Part shown: one piece after another, positions 6,267 through 14,076 of the stretch
Layout: each line of letters opens with the position of its first letter
Position numbering within the stretch: the stretch's first letter is position 1
NCBI GenBank assembly: GCA_016880695.1
Contig: JAEHCY010000612.1
Span: forward strand, 1-15,570
Source of the DNA: Chromatiaceae bacterium
GTDB taxonomy: Bacteria; Pseudomonadota; Gammaproteobacteria; Chromatiales; Chromatiaceae
Reading direction: 5' to 3'
DNA length: 15,570 nt
The notes under the pieces: model-generated
The model's input: only the letters and a program-made list of their open reading frames with translations
Told to the model about the DNA's origin: nothing
Databases searched by the model: none
Made by a program: the position numbers and the translations under genes

Positions 6267-7568
6267 GTGAATTTCGAACAATTCGGCCTCGACCCACGCA
6301 TTCTGGCTGGCGTCCGCGCCGCAGGATATACCACTCCGACCCCCATTCAAGAGCAGGCCGTCCCCGTCGTGCTCGATGAGCGCGACGTCCTAGGCCTGGC
6401 CCAGACAGGCACCGGCAAGACGGCGGCCTTTGCCCTGCCAATCCTCAATCAGCTCGCCAAGGGACCCCTGCGTCGCGTTCGCGCCCTGGTCGTGGCCCCC
6501 ACCCGCGAGTTGGCCGAGCAGATCCACCAGAGCTTCGTCAGCTTGGGCAGCAGAACGCCGGCCCGCAGCATGACGATCTACGGCGGCGTGAGCAAAGGCC
6601 CACAGTTGGCGGGACTGCGGCGGGGCACGGAGATCGTCGTCGCCTGCCCCGGCCGCCTGCTCGACCACATCCAGGAAGGCGCGATCGACCTCACCCAGGT
6701 CGAGGTGCTGGTCCTCGACGAGGCCGACCGCATGTTCGACATGGGCTTCCTCCCCGACATCCGCCGTATCCTCAAGCACCTGCCCGCGAAACGGCAAAAC
6801 CTGTTCTTCTCCGCCACCATGCCCAAGGAGATCCGCGTGCTGGCGGACGAGATCCTCGTCGATCCTGCCACCGTGCAGGTGGGTGTCATTGCACCGGCCG
6901 AGACTGTCGCCCATGCGCTCTACCCCGTGCCCGATGGCCTCAAGACGAAACTGCTGCTCGCCATGCTGGAGCAGACGCCGACGGGCCGGGTGCTGGTCTT
7001 TACCCGCACCAAACACCGCGCCCGCAACCTGGCGGAGAACCTCCAGAAGCAGGTCTACCGCGCGGCAGCGCTGCAGGGGAACATGACCCAGAACCGGCGC
7101 CAGGAGGCCATCGACGGCTTCCGCAGCGGCAAGTACGACATCCTGGTGGCCACCGACATCATGGCACGGGGCATCGACGTGGCGGAGATCTCCCATGTGA
7201 TCAATTACGATGTGCCCGACACGGTGGACGCCTATACCCACCGCATCGGCCGCACCGGCCGCGCCACGCGCACAGGCGAGGCGTTCACCTTTGCGGCGCA
7301 CACCGATGAGAGCATGATCCGGGACATCGAAAAGGTGCTCGGCGCGCCCATCGAGCGCCGCCGGCTGACCGGCTTCGACTACGGCGCTTACACGCCGGAG
7401 CGTCAGGCCCCGCAACCTCAGCATCGCCCGCCCGCGCGCGCGCCGTCCAGGTCCAGCGCCACGCCCCCGAACCCCTCTGCGCGAGCGCGCCAGGCGCAGC
7501 CCGCATCAGCCGCGCGCGGCTTCGGGGGGAGCCCTGCATCGCGCCGCAGCCCGCCTAGGCCGGGTTAG
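6267..7568 (+). CDS. rhlE: DEAD-box ATP-dependent RNA helicase RhlE
   Basis: A 433-residue RNA helicase that remodels RNA and RNA-protein complexes in the cytoplasm, linked in other bacteria to ribosome assembly and RNA decay. All core motifs are intact: Q motif GYTTPTPIQ (20-28), Walker A AQTGTGKT (45-52), PTREL (78-82), GG (106-107), PGR (128-130), DEAD (151-154), SAT (182-184), ATDIMARGID (295-304) and HRIGRTGR (325-332). Residues from about 380 on are a Pro/Ala/Arg/Ser-rich basic tail, typical of RhlE and probably RNA-binding. The start is GTG, chosen from the ribosome binding site at 6252. The gene is monocistronic by appearance, with its own upstream spacer and hairpins downstream. Confidence 0.95.
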   Translation: MNFEQFGLDPRILAGVRAAGYTTPTPIQEQAVPVVLDERDVLGLAQTGTGKTAAFALPILNQLAKGPLRRVRALVVAPTRELAEQIHQSFVSLGSRTPARSMTIYGGVSKGPQLAGLRRGTEIVVACPGRLLDHIQEGAIDLTQVEVLVLDEADRMFDMGFLPDIRRILKHLPAKRQNLFFSATMPKEIRVLADEILVDPATVQVGVIAPAETVAHALYPVPDGLKTKLLLAMLEQTPTGRVLVFTRTKHRARNLAENLQKQVYRAAALQGNMTQNRRQEAIDGFRSGKYDILVATDIMARGIDVAEISHVINYDVPDTVDAYTHRIGRTGRATRTGEAFTFAAHTDESMIRDIEKVLGAPIERRRLTGFDYGAYTPERQAPQPQHRPPARAPSRSSATPPNPSARARQAQPASAARGFGGSPASRRSPPRPG

Positions 7569-7575
7569 CTCGGCA

Positions 7576-7632
7576 AACCCGCCGAAACCGCGATAACACA
7601 CGGCGGGTTACGGACTGGCGTCCTAACCCGCC
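7576..7632. repeat. Nested REP-like hairpins after rhlE
   Basis: Three copies of the same 9-base element alternate in direction: AACCCGCCG (7576-7584), CGGCGGGTT (7601-7609) and TAACCCGCC (7624-7632). The middle copy can pair with either neighbour. The right-hand hairpin is strongest: GGCGGGTTA with TAACCCGCC, extended by GGAC/GTCC across one bulged C, with a TGGC loop. There is no T-run after it, so it is not a textbook intrinsic terminator. GGCGGGTTA palindromes are a common dispersed repeat type in proteobacteria. It may stabilise or end the rhlE transcript. Confidence 0.6.
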
Positions 7633-8005
7633 CTTCGACTCTTGGCTCAGCACTGTGGATGCAGGAAATCGAGCCCTGGTCGGTTCGAGCGATCAGGTTG
7701 GCCACGCCCCGGACACCGTTGCAGACGACGGGATGTACCCTGTGAGCAGTAAGCTCAGGGTGTATGATTCAAAGGTCATGGCCGGATCCCGCTTGCGGTG
7801 AGCGGATGCACGCGGGTCACCCTTCGGCGTTTCACTCCGAACCAAGTCGGTGAACACAACGGCATCACCCAGCAGATGCTCGGGGCTACAGATTCGCCGC
7901 GCCCATCGCGCGGCTGATCCACTTCACAGAACACACCCCCCGAGCGGCATTGGATGACCAAGCCCGGTTGAGGCATTGCGGTATCCTGTCGGAGGGTTCC
8001 TCAGC
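7633..8005. other. Spacer with no recognisable gene
   Basis: About 370 bases between the REP-like hairpins and the lipoprotein gene. A 66-codon minus-strand frame (7776-7976) is open but lacks a ribosome binding site and any family resemblance I can recognise. The rest is closed by stops in all frames. It may be decayed coding sequence. Confidence 0.35.
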
Positions 8006-8587
8006 ATGTGCATGAACCGCGTGTGGCGTAACAGGTTGACCATGATCATCACCAGCCTACTGACGATGGGCTGCTCAAACCTTTTGCCTTCCGTCGACAA
8101 AACGGTGGATGCCGGATGGACGAGCTATGCGGATGCCAAACAGGCATTCGACAAGGTGGTGCCCAAGCAAACCACCGCCGGGGAGCTCAAGGCGCTGGGA
8201 TTGGATCCGTTCGTGAACCCCAACATCCGCTTGCTCAACTATCTGGATCTGACGCAGATCTTTATTCCCAACGCGTCCATCCGCTTCAGCGACCTCGATC
8301 CCGCTGTTCGGACCTGTTTGAGAGCGAAAACCGCCTGTCAGGGCTACCAGATCTCACCGGTGGTCCTGCAGAGTCACCGCTACGGTAATGTACTTCTCGA
8401 TGTGTTCAATTTTCGGAGGCAAACGAGAACGACCGGGTGGAAATTTCTCGGTTTGATTCTTATGAAACAGGATCTGGTGGTTTACAAAATCGAGGCCGGT
8501 GAGCCCAACGTTCTTGAGCTGGAAGATAAGAAGAACCCCTTGGGCCCCTTCCAGGAGATCTCCATTTCGCCAGACCTCAGAATCTAG
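8006..8587 (+). CDS. Putative lipoprotein of unknown function
   Basis: A 193-residue protein starting at the ATG at 8006, ten bases after GGAGG (7991-7995). A short basic start and hydrophobic stretch lead to LLTMGC, an acceptable though not perfect lipobox with the lipidated Cys about residue 20, so it is probably anchored in the outer or inner membrane. The mature part has the segment TTAGELKALGLDPFVNPNI, which looks like the small-protein-A/BamE style of short lipoprotein domain (x-T-x-x-E-L-x-x-L-G), and two further Cys residues in TCLRAKTAC that could form a disulfide. I do not recognise a named family. It stands alone, with a hairpin after it. Confidence 0.7.
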   Translation: MCMNRVWRNRLTMIITSLLTMGCSNLLPSVDKTVDAGWTSYADAKQAFDKVVPKQTTAGELKALGLDPFVNPNIRLLNYLDLTQIFIPNASIRFSDLDPAVRTCLRAKTACQGYQISPVVLQSHRYGNVLLDVFNFRRQTRTTGWKFLGLILMKQDLVVYKIEAGEPNVLELEDKKNPLGPFQEISISPDLRI

Positions 8588-8595
8588 ATGAGACA

Positions 8596-8617
8596 GCGGT
8601 GCTGGCGTTAGCACCGC
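8596..8617 (+). terminator. Hairpin after the lipoprotein gene
   Basis: GCGGTGCT (8596-8603) pairs perfectly with AGCACCGC (8610-8617) around a 6-base loop, 9 bases after the stop codon. No T-run follows, so termination is likely only in part or with Rho. Confidence 0.4.
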
Positions 8618-8849
8618 AAGCTGGACAGGACTGGTGTATGGGCCTCCCCGATTCGGGTGAGAAGGCGATCGAGGAGATAGCCACAGGGGCCAGGCTCGCG
8701 GGTCACGCCCGTATTGGCTGCCGCCCGATCCTGTGGATGCCACCGGGTCCCATTGCTTCTGCGTTTCTCCCGCCGTGAGCCAACAGAAACGACAAGCCTC
8801 GACGGGTTGGAGTACCCGCCATGCCACGACAACGCTCTTGTCCAGCGGG

Positions 8850-10613
8850 ATGGACGGGGGGATCGGCTGGGCGCTGCTGCATGAAGCCGCGCAGTCGCGC
8901 TGGTTGCGCTTTCCCTCGCCGCGGCGGGTTGTGGTCGCCCGCAGCGTCGGGGAGGTTGCGGCCAGCTTGTGCGCGGTCGATGCGGCCGTTGCCCACGAGG
9001 ACCTGTGGGCGGTGGGCTTCGTCGCCTACGAGGCCGCGCCTGGCCTGGACCCGGCGCTCCGCACCCGGGAGCCCGATGGGTTCCCCCTGGTCTGGTTCGG
9101 GCTCTGCGAGCCGCCGGAGGTTGCAGCGGCGCCGCCACTCGACCCCTCACCCACTGCCCCGCTGAGCGCCGTATGGCAACCGACGCTGAGCGAGGCGGCC
9201 TATCTCCAAGCCATCGACCACATCCGCGGCCTGATTCGCGCCGGCGACACCTACCAGGTGAACTTCACCTATCGCCTGCGCCAAGGGTTCCAGGGCTCGC
9301 CCCCTGCCCTGTTCGCCCGCTTATGCCGGGCCCAGCGTCCGCGCTACGCGGCCTACCTGGACCTCGGCGATTGGGTGGTGTGCAGCGCCTCCCCGGAGCT
9401 GTTCTTCCGTCAGGAGGGTGATAGGGTTGAGTGCCGTCCTATGAAGGGTACCGCCGCCCGCGGACTCACCCTTGCCGACGACAAGACGCAGGCAGAGGAT
9501 CTGCGTGCTTCGGCAAAGAACCGCGCCGAAAATCTGATGATCGTGGATATGCTGCGCAACGACCTCGGCCGTATCGCCGAGGTCGGCAGCGTGCAGGTCC
9601 CCGAGCTGTTTGTCCTGGAGAAATACCCTACCCTCTGGCAACTGACCTCAGTGGTTCGGGCACGCACCGGGGCCCCTCCGCTCGCGGTGCTAGCCGCGCT
9701 CTTCCCCGCGGCCTCCGTCACTGGCGCGCCCAAACCCCGCACCATGGCCGTCATCCGGGAGCTTGAGACCACGCCCAGGGGGCTCTACACGGGCGCGGTG
9801 GGATTCCTTGGACCCGGCCGACAAGCGCAGTTCAATGTCGCCATTCGCACCGCCGTGATCGACCGGCGCGGGGGGCAGGTGGAATATGGCACGGGGGGTG
9901 GTGTGGTGTGGGACTCCGAGGCACACTCCGAGCTCGAGGAAACGCGCACCAAGGCACGGATCCTGGGGGATCGGGCCCCACCGGAGTTCTCGCTCCTGGA
10001 GACGATGCGCTGGACCCCGGCGGAGGGCTATTTCCTCCTCCCTCGCCATCTCAACCGGCTAAGGGATTCCGCGGCTTACTTCGACTTTCGCCTGGATCTC
10101 GACGAAATAGAGCGGCGGCTCGCGGCCCTCGCACGGGGCCTGGAACCGGGACCGACTAAGGTCCGGCTGCTGCTCGATCGGTCCGGGGGCCTGATCCTGG
10201 AGGCCGCGCCCTTGCCCATGCTCCGCCCCGGGGTCCTTCGCGTTGCCCTGGCCGCTCGCCCCGTACGCTCCGACGACCCCTTCCTCTTTCACAAGACCAC
10301 CCACCGCCGAGTCTATGAGGAGGCGCGAGCGGAAGCCGCAGATCTGGACGATGTGCTTCTCTTCAACGAGCGGGGCCAGGTGACCGAGTCGAGCGTCGCC
10401 AATGTCATCGTCGAGGTGGATGGGGAGCTCTGCACCCCACCGCTGGCCTGCGGGCTCCTGGCGGGGACCTACCGCGCGGAGCTGCTCGAGCTTGGAATGA
10501 TCCGCGAGCGTCCGGTGACAACCGAGGAGCTGCTGCGGAGCCCGCGCCTGTGGCTCGCCAACTCGGTGCGCGGAATCCTGGCCGCGGTGTTGGCAGGCGG
10601 TGCGCGGAAATAA
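8850..10613 (+). CDS. pabB: Bifunctional aminodeoxychorismate synthase component I / 4-amino-4-deoxychorismate lyase (PabB-PabC fusion)
   Basis: A 587-residue fusion that carries out two steps of p-aminobenzoate synthesis for folate: chorismate amination with ammonia from a PabA glutaminase, then pyruvate elimination. The PabB half holds IRAGDTYQVNFTYRLR, PMKGT (nucleophile Lys199), AKNRAENLM (222-230) and VTGAPK (290-295). The PabC half (about residue 380 on) is a fold-type IV PLP enzyme with FHKTTHR (PLP Lys482) and ESSVANV (513-519). All key residues are present. The ATG at 8850 fits the usual beginning (ALLHEAAQSRWLRF follows within ten residues); the frame stays open upstream, and a GTG at 8775 is an alternative. 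There is no strong ribosome binding site. pabA is not in the window, so the subunit must come from elsewhere. Confidence 0.93.
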   Translation: MDGGIGWALLHEAAQSRWLRFPSPRRVVVARSVGEVAASLCAVDAAVAHEDLWAVGFVAYEAAPGLDPALRTREPDGFPLVWFGLCEPPEVAAAPPLDPSPTAPLSAVWQPTLSEAAYLQAIDHIRGLIRAGDTYQVNFTYRLRQGFQGSPPALFARLCRAQRPRYAAYLDLGDWVVCSASPELFFRQEGDRVECRPMKGTAARGLTLADDKTQAEDLRASAKNRAENLMIVDMLRNDLGRIAEVGSVQVPELFVLEKYPTLWQLTSVVRARTGAPPLAVLAALFPAASVTGAPKPRTMAVIRELETTPRGLYTGAVGFLGPGRQAQFNVAIRTAVIDRRGGQVEYGTGGGVVWDSEAHSELEETRTKARILGDRAPPEFSLLETMRWTPAEGYFLLPRHLNRLRDSAAYFDFRLDLDEIERRLAALARGLEPGPTKVRLLLDRSGGLILEAAPLPMLRPGVLRVALAARPVRSDDPFLFHKTTHRRVYEEARAEAADLDDVLLFNERGQVTESSVANVIVEVDGELCTPPLACGLLAGTYRAELLELGMIRERPVTTEELLRSPRLWLANSVRGILAAVLAGGARK

Positions 10614-10716
10614 TAGCCCGGCGGCCGGGGGCCCTGCATGGGAAGACGACAGGCACGCCAGGATGCACAATCGATGTGCTAACCCACCGTTTGATGACGC
10701 CGGCGGCCGCTGTTGC

Positions 10717-11508
10717 TTAGGACTCGGTCATCATCTCGATGACGCCACGGAAGGTCTCCGTCCCGATCCTGACCGTTCCAGCAAAGGGGTAATCAAGCTC
10801 GACAATGACGTAGAACACCACCCCGACCAAGGCAGCGAGCACCGCGATCATCACCGCGTGGGCATTGCGGTTCTCGGTGCCCAGCAAGTAGGTAAAGCCG
10901 ATGGTGAGGACGGCCCCGGCGACCAGCGCCAGCCAGATGACCCCGGGAAGCCCGTCGCGGGCGTCGTCGAGTCGCTTCACCCGCATCCGTTCCAGCTCGT
11001 TGAGGCGCCCGATCAGCTCTCCATAGAGAACCTGTTGTCGAGGCGAGGCGGGCGACAACCCTTGGACTGCCTTCCAGATGGCCTCCAATGCCCGGTTCTT
11101 GGCCGGGGGCTGCTGAAACACCGCCATCGCCGGAAACTCGTTGTCGACAATCTCGTGCAGATAAGCCAGCAGTCGGGGCTGCAAATCCGGCGAGTGGCTT
11201 GCGTGCTCATAGGCGCCCATCGCGTAATTGAGGGAAGCGGCCGCACTGCTCTCTTGCTGGGCGTTGAGGCGGGTCACATGAAACTGCTCCCACACCACAA
11301 CCACGACGAAGGCCAGAAGCACCCCGTACATGACACCCACCGCCGAGAACATAAAACCCGCCACATCGTTGTGGGCACGGCGGATGGCCATCGGCACCAG
11401 ACGCTCGACAACGAAGAACCCCCCCAGCGACGGCAAAACGACCGCCCCGAGGATCAGGAGCAAGGCCTGCCAATCGGGGATCATCAACAACCTTGCCGAA
11501 AGAGGCAT
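10717..11508 (-). CDS. DUF4239-type membrane protein
   Basis: A 263-residue membrane protein. Two hydrophobic segments lie near the start (about residues 12-32 and 45-72), then a soluble alpha-helical middle (about 75-190), then two more membrane segments near the end (about 195-237). This layout and the segments YGVLLAFVVVVVWEQF and LDYPFAGTVRI are those of the DUF4239 family, a relative of bestrophin-like proteins with no assigned function. The ATG at 11508 is preceded by AGGAG at 9 bases; an in-frame ATG at 11484 with AAGG in front is an alternative. It is a single minus-strand gene, convergent with pabB. Confidence 0.8.
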   Translation of the reverse strand: MPLSARLLMIPDWQALLLILGAVVLPSLGGFFVVERLVPMAIRRAHNDVAGFMFSAVGVMYGVLLAFVVVVVWEQFHVTRLNAQQESSAAASLNYAMGAYEHASHSPDLQPRLLAYLHEIVDNEFPAMAVFQQPPAKNRALEAIWKAVQGLSPASPRQQVLYGELIGRLNELERMRVKRLDDARDGLPGVIWLALVAGAVLTIGFTYLLGTENRNAHAVMIAVLAALVGVVFYVIVELDYPFAGTVRIGTETFRGVIEMMTES

Positions 11509-11689
11509 AAGCAACCGCTCCTGAAACCATCTTGGGATTCGGCCTTAAGCTACCGCGAAGCCATCCTGGGTGCCAGAGACCGCGGGAGACGAACTGGCGC
11601 TGGCAAGTGCGCGGCTTAAGTTTATCGATTATACCGGCTCCTGGTCGGATCGGGGTGCGGGCAGAACCAGTCGATCAGCATAACAATAT

Positions 11690-11708
11690 GATAAATACAA
11701 TATTTATC
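11690..11708. promoter_or_regulatory. AT-rich perfect palindrome, operator-like
   Basis: GATAAATA, CAA, TATTTATC: perfect 8-base arms around a 3-base centre, in an AT-rich island within GC-rich DNA. TTTATCGA occurs at its right edge (11703-11710) and again at 11622-11629. It lies between the divergent DUF4239 gene and the MgtC remnant, so it could have been an operator for either. A hairpin role is also possible. Confidence 0.4.
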
Positions 11709-11742
11709 GAACCCACCGGGTGCCCCCTGGGCCCAACGACCG

Positions 11743-12015
11743 GTCGCGGGGGACCAGGGGAAAACCACGCGCATCTCCGCAGCGGTCGTGACTGGGATCG
11801 AGTTTCTCGCTGCGGGAATGATCCTGCATCAACAGAATCGCACCACCGGGCTCGCGACCGCAGCGCTCCTCTGAGCCAGGCCGCGGTGGGGATGGCCATC
11901 GGTCACGGGCGCTACCTTTTTCGGTGTCGCAAGCGCGGCAATGGTGTTGGTGGTGAGACACCTCCCGAACGTCGCCAAACCGCGTTACCTCGACGAAGAC
12001 ACTCCCCGTAGCTAA
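11743..12015 (+). pseudogene. MgtC/SapB-family fragment with compensating frameshifts
   Basis: Reading frame 1 gives TTRISAAVVTGIEFLAAGMI and then TTGLATAALL before a TGA at 11872-11874. This is the MgtC/SapB core (usually VVTGIGFLGAG and LTTAASL). The match continues one frame over as SQAAVGMAIGHGRYLF (11874-11921), then returns to the first frame as FFGVASAAMVLVVRHLP and ends at TAA 12013-12015. Two compensating indels therefore break the gene, the N-terminal membrane helices are missing, and two conserved glycines are changed (Glu, Ala). MgtC proteins are inner-membrane factors linked to low magnesium and, in pathogens, to survival in macrophages. This copy is dead. Confidence 0.7.
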
Positions 12016-12085
12016 TCGGCCGATCCTCCCGGAAAATAACGGCACTCCGCGAGCCTGCCCCGCACCCACGACAACAAGGAATCCG

Positions 12086-12913
12086 ATGATTAAGAACCCC
12101 GATGTTTCCAAGCTCAAGCGGGGCGACCTCTTCTGGGTCAAGGTGGAGAAACTGCACCCGACCCAATTCTGCATCGGCATCGTGTCGGCGGAGTGCAAAC
12201 GCCGCAGCATCGAGGAGTACGCGGCGAAAGGGGAACTGCAGCAGTTCCTCTGTCAGGAAGGGCACCTGGTACCGGTCATCATCGGTCCGCCCGGAAAAAC
12301 CCTGTACCTGACCGATCACCACCATCTGTGCGCCGCACTCTGGCGCGCAGATCTCCCCCAGAAAACAACCAAGGACGTGGGCGCCTATGTCATTCACGAC
12401 TGGTCCGACATGGAACCCCAGCCGTTTTGGGATTGCATGAACGACAACCAGTTAGCCTGGCTCTACCAGTACGGAGTCGGACCGCTGAGCCCGAGCATTC
12501 TGCCGACCTCGGTAGGCGGTATCCTCAACGACCCCTATCGCACCCTCTCGCGGTGGATTCGCGATGCCGGTTGCTACTTAAAGGATGAGCTAAAGGACCA
12601 GGATCGCCCCATGTGCGACGAAGACAGCTTCAGCCCGCCGACCAAAAACGCCGCCTACTTCATCGAGTTCCGTTGGGCGAATTTCCTACGCGAAAACATA
12701 ACCCTGGCGGAAGACCCCCATGTGTTCCATCTCGCCTGTGAGCTGATGCCGCGACACCCCGCCGGGCACTTCTTGCGCGAGGTGAAGACGCTGCGCGAGG
12801 CGCTCCCGCAGGTCATCAAGCTGATCGGCTGTAACCAGCTCACCAAGGTGAGCTACGACGACATGGGTTGCCTGCAGTCCGCCAAACCGATGGCGCCCAA
12901 GAAGAAGTGCTAA
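12086..12913 (+). CDS. Stand-alone ParB-like (ParBc_2 type) protein
   Basis: A 275-residue soluble protein. Residues 16-90 show the ParBc_2 pattern: a start of strand plus HPTQ (24-27), G-I-V, then VPVIIGPPGKTLYLTDHHHL with the D-H-H-H motif at 77-80. That domain is related to the ParB/sulfiredoxin fold, whose members bind or hydrolyse nucleotides; no role is established for this subfamily, and there is no ParB DNA-binding helix-turn-helix and no parA neighbour, so chromosome partition is unlikely. The rest is well conserved in style but unrecognised, ending in a Lys-rich tail (PKKKC). The start is ATG at 12086, six bases after AAGGA. It follows the MgtC remnant and converges with the transporter gene. 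Confidence 0.8.
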   Translation: MIKNPDVSKLKRGDLFWVKVEKLHPTQFCIGIVSAECKRRSIEEYAAKGELQQFLCQEGHLVPVIIGPPGKTLYLTDHHHLCAALWRADLPQKTTKDVGAYVIHDWSDMEPQPFWDCMNDNQLAWLYQYGVGPLSPSILPTSVGGILNDPYRTLSRWIRDAGCYLKDELKDQDRPMCDEDSFSPPTKNAAYFIEFRWANFLRENITLAEDPHVFHLACELMPRHPAGHFLREVKTLREALPQVIKLIGCNQLTKVSYDDMGCLQSAKPMAPKKKC

Positions 12914-13004
12914 AGCGACCGCCACCTCTAGCGACAGCGTGGGATACCCGCCGGGGGCAAGGGGTGCCTAGGCCTCCGCGCCATCCGCCACTTCCCGCGG
13001 AACC

Positions 13005-13023
13005 CGGGGGCTTCCGGCCCCCG
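13005..13023. terminator. Hairpin between convergent genes
   Basis: CGGGGGC (13005-13011) pairs with GCCCCCG (13017-13023) around TTCCG, seven bases before the stop codon side of the minus-strand transporter and about 90 bases after the ParB-like gene. A symmetric GC hairpin without a T-run could serve both strands. Confidence 0.45.
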
Positions 13024-13029
13024 ATTGCG

Positions 13030-14076
13030 TTAGTTCGCTGGCGGCGGCGATCGGTCTGCCCCCTTGCGACTCACTGGCGCGATCAAACCGATCTTCCTGA
13101 ACACCAGGTAGCCGGCTACGCCGAGCAGAACCAACAGTAGGCAAACCACCGAGAACCCCCAGGGGCTCTTCTCGCCGGGAATACCGGCCAGATTGATCCC
13201 CAATAGCCCGGTCAACACGCCCATCGGCAGGAACAGCGCGGTGTAGAGCGACAACAGGTAAAGGGCACTGTTCATCCGCTGGGACTGCAGATCAGTGAGC
13301 GCCTCCTGCAGGGCGCCACAGTGCTCTCGTAATCCCTCCAGACGCTCCAACCGATCGTCGACCCGGTCCGAGGCCTCTCTGAGCGTCGCGACACTGTCCC
13401 CGGTTCCCAAACTATGGCGCCCGTGCTCCTGCAGCAGCTCATGGAGCAGGGTGCGGGCGGGCGAGAGATGGCGGTGCAGACGTAACAGCTCCAACCGGAT
13501 TTGATTGAGCTCCCGCCCGAGGTGATCCACCTCCCGGGTGAGAACGCGCGCCTCCAGAAGATCCAGCGCCCCGCTATGGCCATCGAGCAAGGGTCCCAGG
13601 TCGCGGATCAGCAGCAGGGCCAAGCGCCCGAGAAAATCCCCCGCATCGCCAGGTCCAGCGCCCGCCATGAGATCAGAGCGGATCTCCCGAATGGCCGCCG
13701 GCAAGGGTGATGCCAGCGTAACCAACCGATCGGGCCTGATCCAGACCTGGATCGCGGGCAGAACGACATCCTCTGCCTGGGCTGGCAGCTCCACGCCCCG
13801 CAGGGTCAGCATCAGTCCGCCGCCTACCGCGGCGAGCCTCGCCTGCTCCAGGGGTTTACTGAGGGCCTCTGCCACCTTGGGCGGAACCTCGCTTACTCGA
13901 CGCAAGAGCGCACTTGCGGGCTCCCCCGCAGGCAGGTGCAGCCAGGTCAGCGGACCGTTCCCGGAAACGCTCGACAGCATCTCCACCGGCACCTGCTGGG
14001 CTTTACCCTTCCCATCGAGTACCAAGCACCAGGGCACATCAGGCTCGGAGGGGGCTGGAGGGCTGGTTGTGGTCAT
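13030..14076 (-). CDS. CorA-superfamily divalent metal transporter, ZntB-like
   Basis: A 348-residue inner-membrane protein with a large cytoplasmic N-terminal domain and a long helix rich in Arg/Glu/Leu (about 170-265). Two C-terminal membrane segments follow (about 271-292 and 307-327). The loop after the first carries GLLGINLAGIPG, with G-I-N (293-295) in place of the CorA G-M-N filter, the form usual in ZntB-type members. The family moves Mg2+, Zn2+ or similar ions as pentamers; the metal is not decided by sequence. The ATG at 14076 overlaps the TGA of the upstream potassium channel gene as ATGA, so the two are translationally coupled in one operon. Confidence 0.88.
   Translation of the reverse strand: MTTTSPPAPSEPDVPWCLVLDGKGKAQQVPVEMLSSVSGNGPLTWLHLPAGEPASALLRRVSEVPPKVAEALSKPLEQARLAAVGGGLMLTLRGVELPAQAEDVVLPAIQVWIRPDRLVTLASPLPAAIREIRSDLMAGAGPGDAGDFLGRLALLLIRDLGPLLDGHSGALDLLEARVLTREVDHLGRELNQIRLELLRLHRHLSPARTLLHELLQEHGRHSLGTGDSVATLREASDRVDDRLERLEGLREHCGALQEALTDLQSQRMNSALYLLSLYTALFLPMGVLTGLLGINLAGIPGEKSPWGFSVVCLLLVLLGVAGYLVFRKIGLIAPVSRKGADRSPPPAN

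Noticed and set aside
6390..7424. Minus-strand open frame of 344 codons opposite rhlE
   Set aside because: A shadow of the helicase codon pattern, rich in His/Gly/Ala/Asp, while the plus strand carries every DEAD-box motif.
7776..7976. Minus-strand 66-codon frame in the spacer before the lipoprotein
   Set aside because: No ribosome binding site, no family resemblance, and atypical composition. Left as spacer.
10600..11619. Plus-strand open frame of 339 codons opposite the DUF4239 gene
   Set aside because: The reverse strand gives a coherent four-helix membrane protein with a ribosome binding site. This frame is His/Arg/Gln/Asp-rich with no features.
11532..12011. Plus-strand open frame of 159 codons
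   Set aside because: Only the stretch at 11874-11921 makes sense, as one piece of the MgtC remnant. The rest is the wrong frame.
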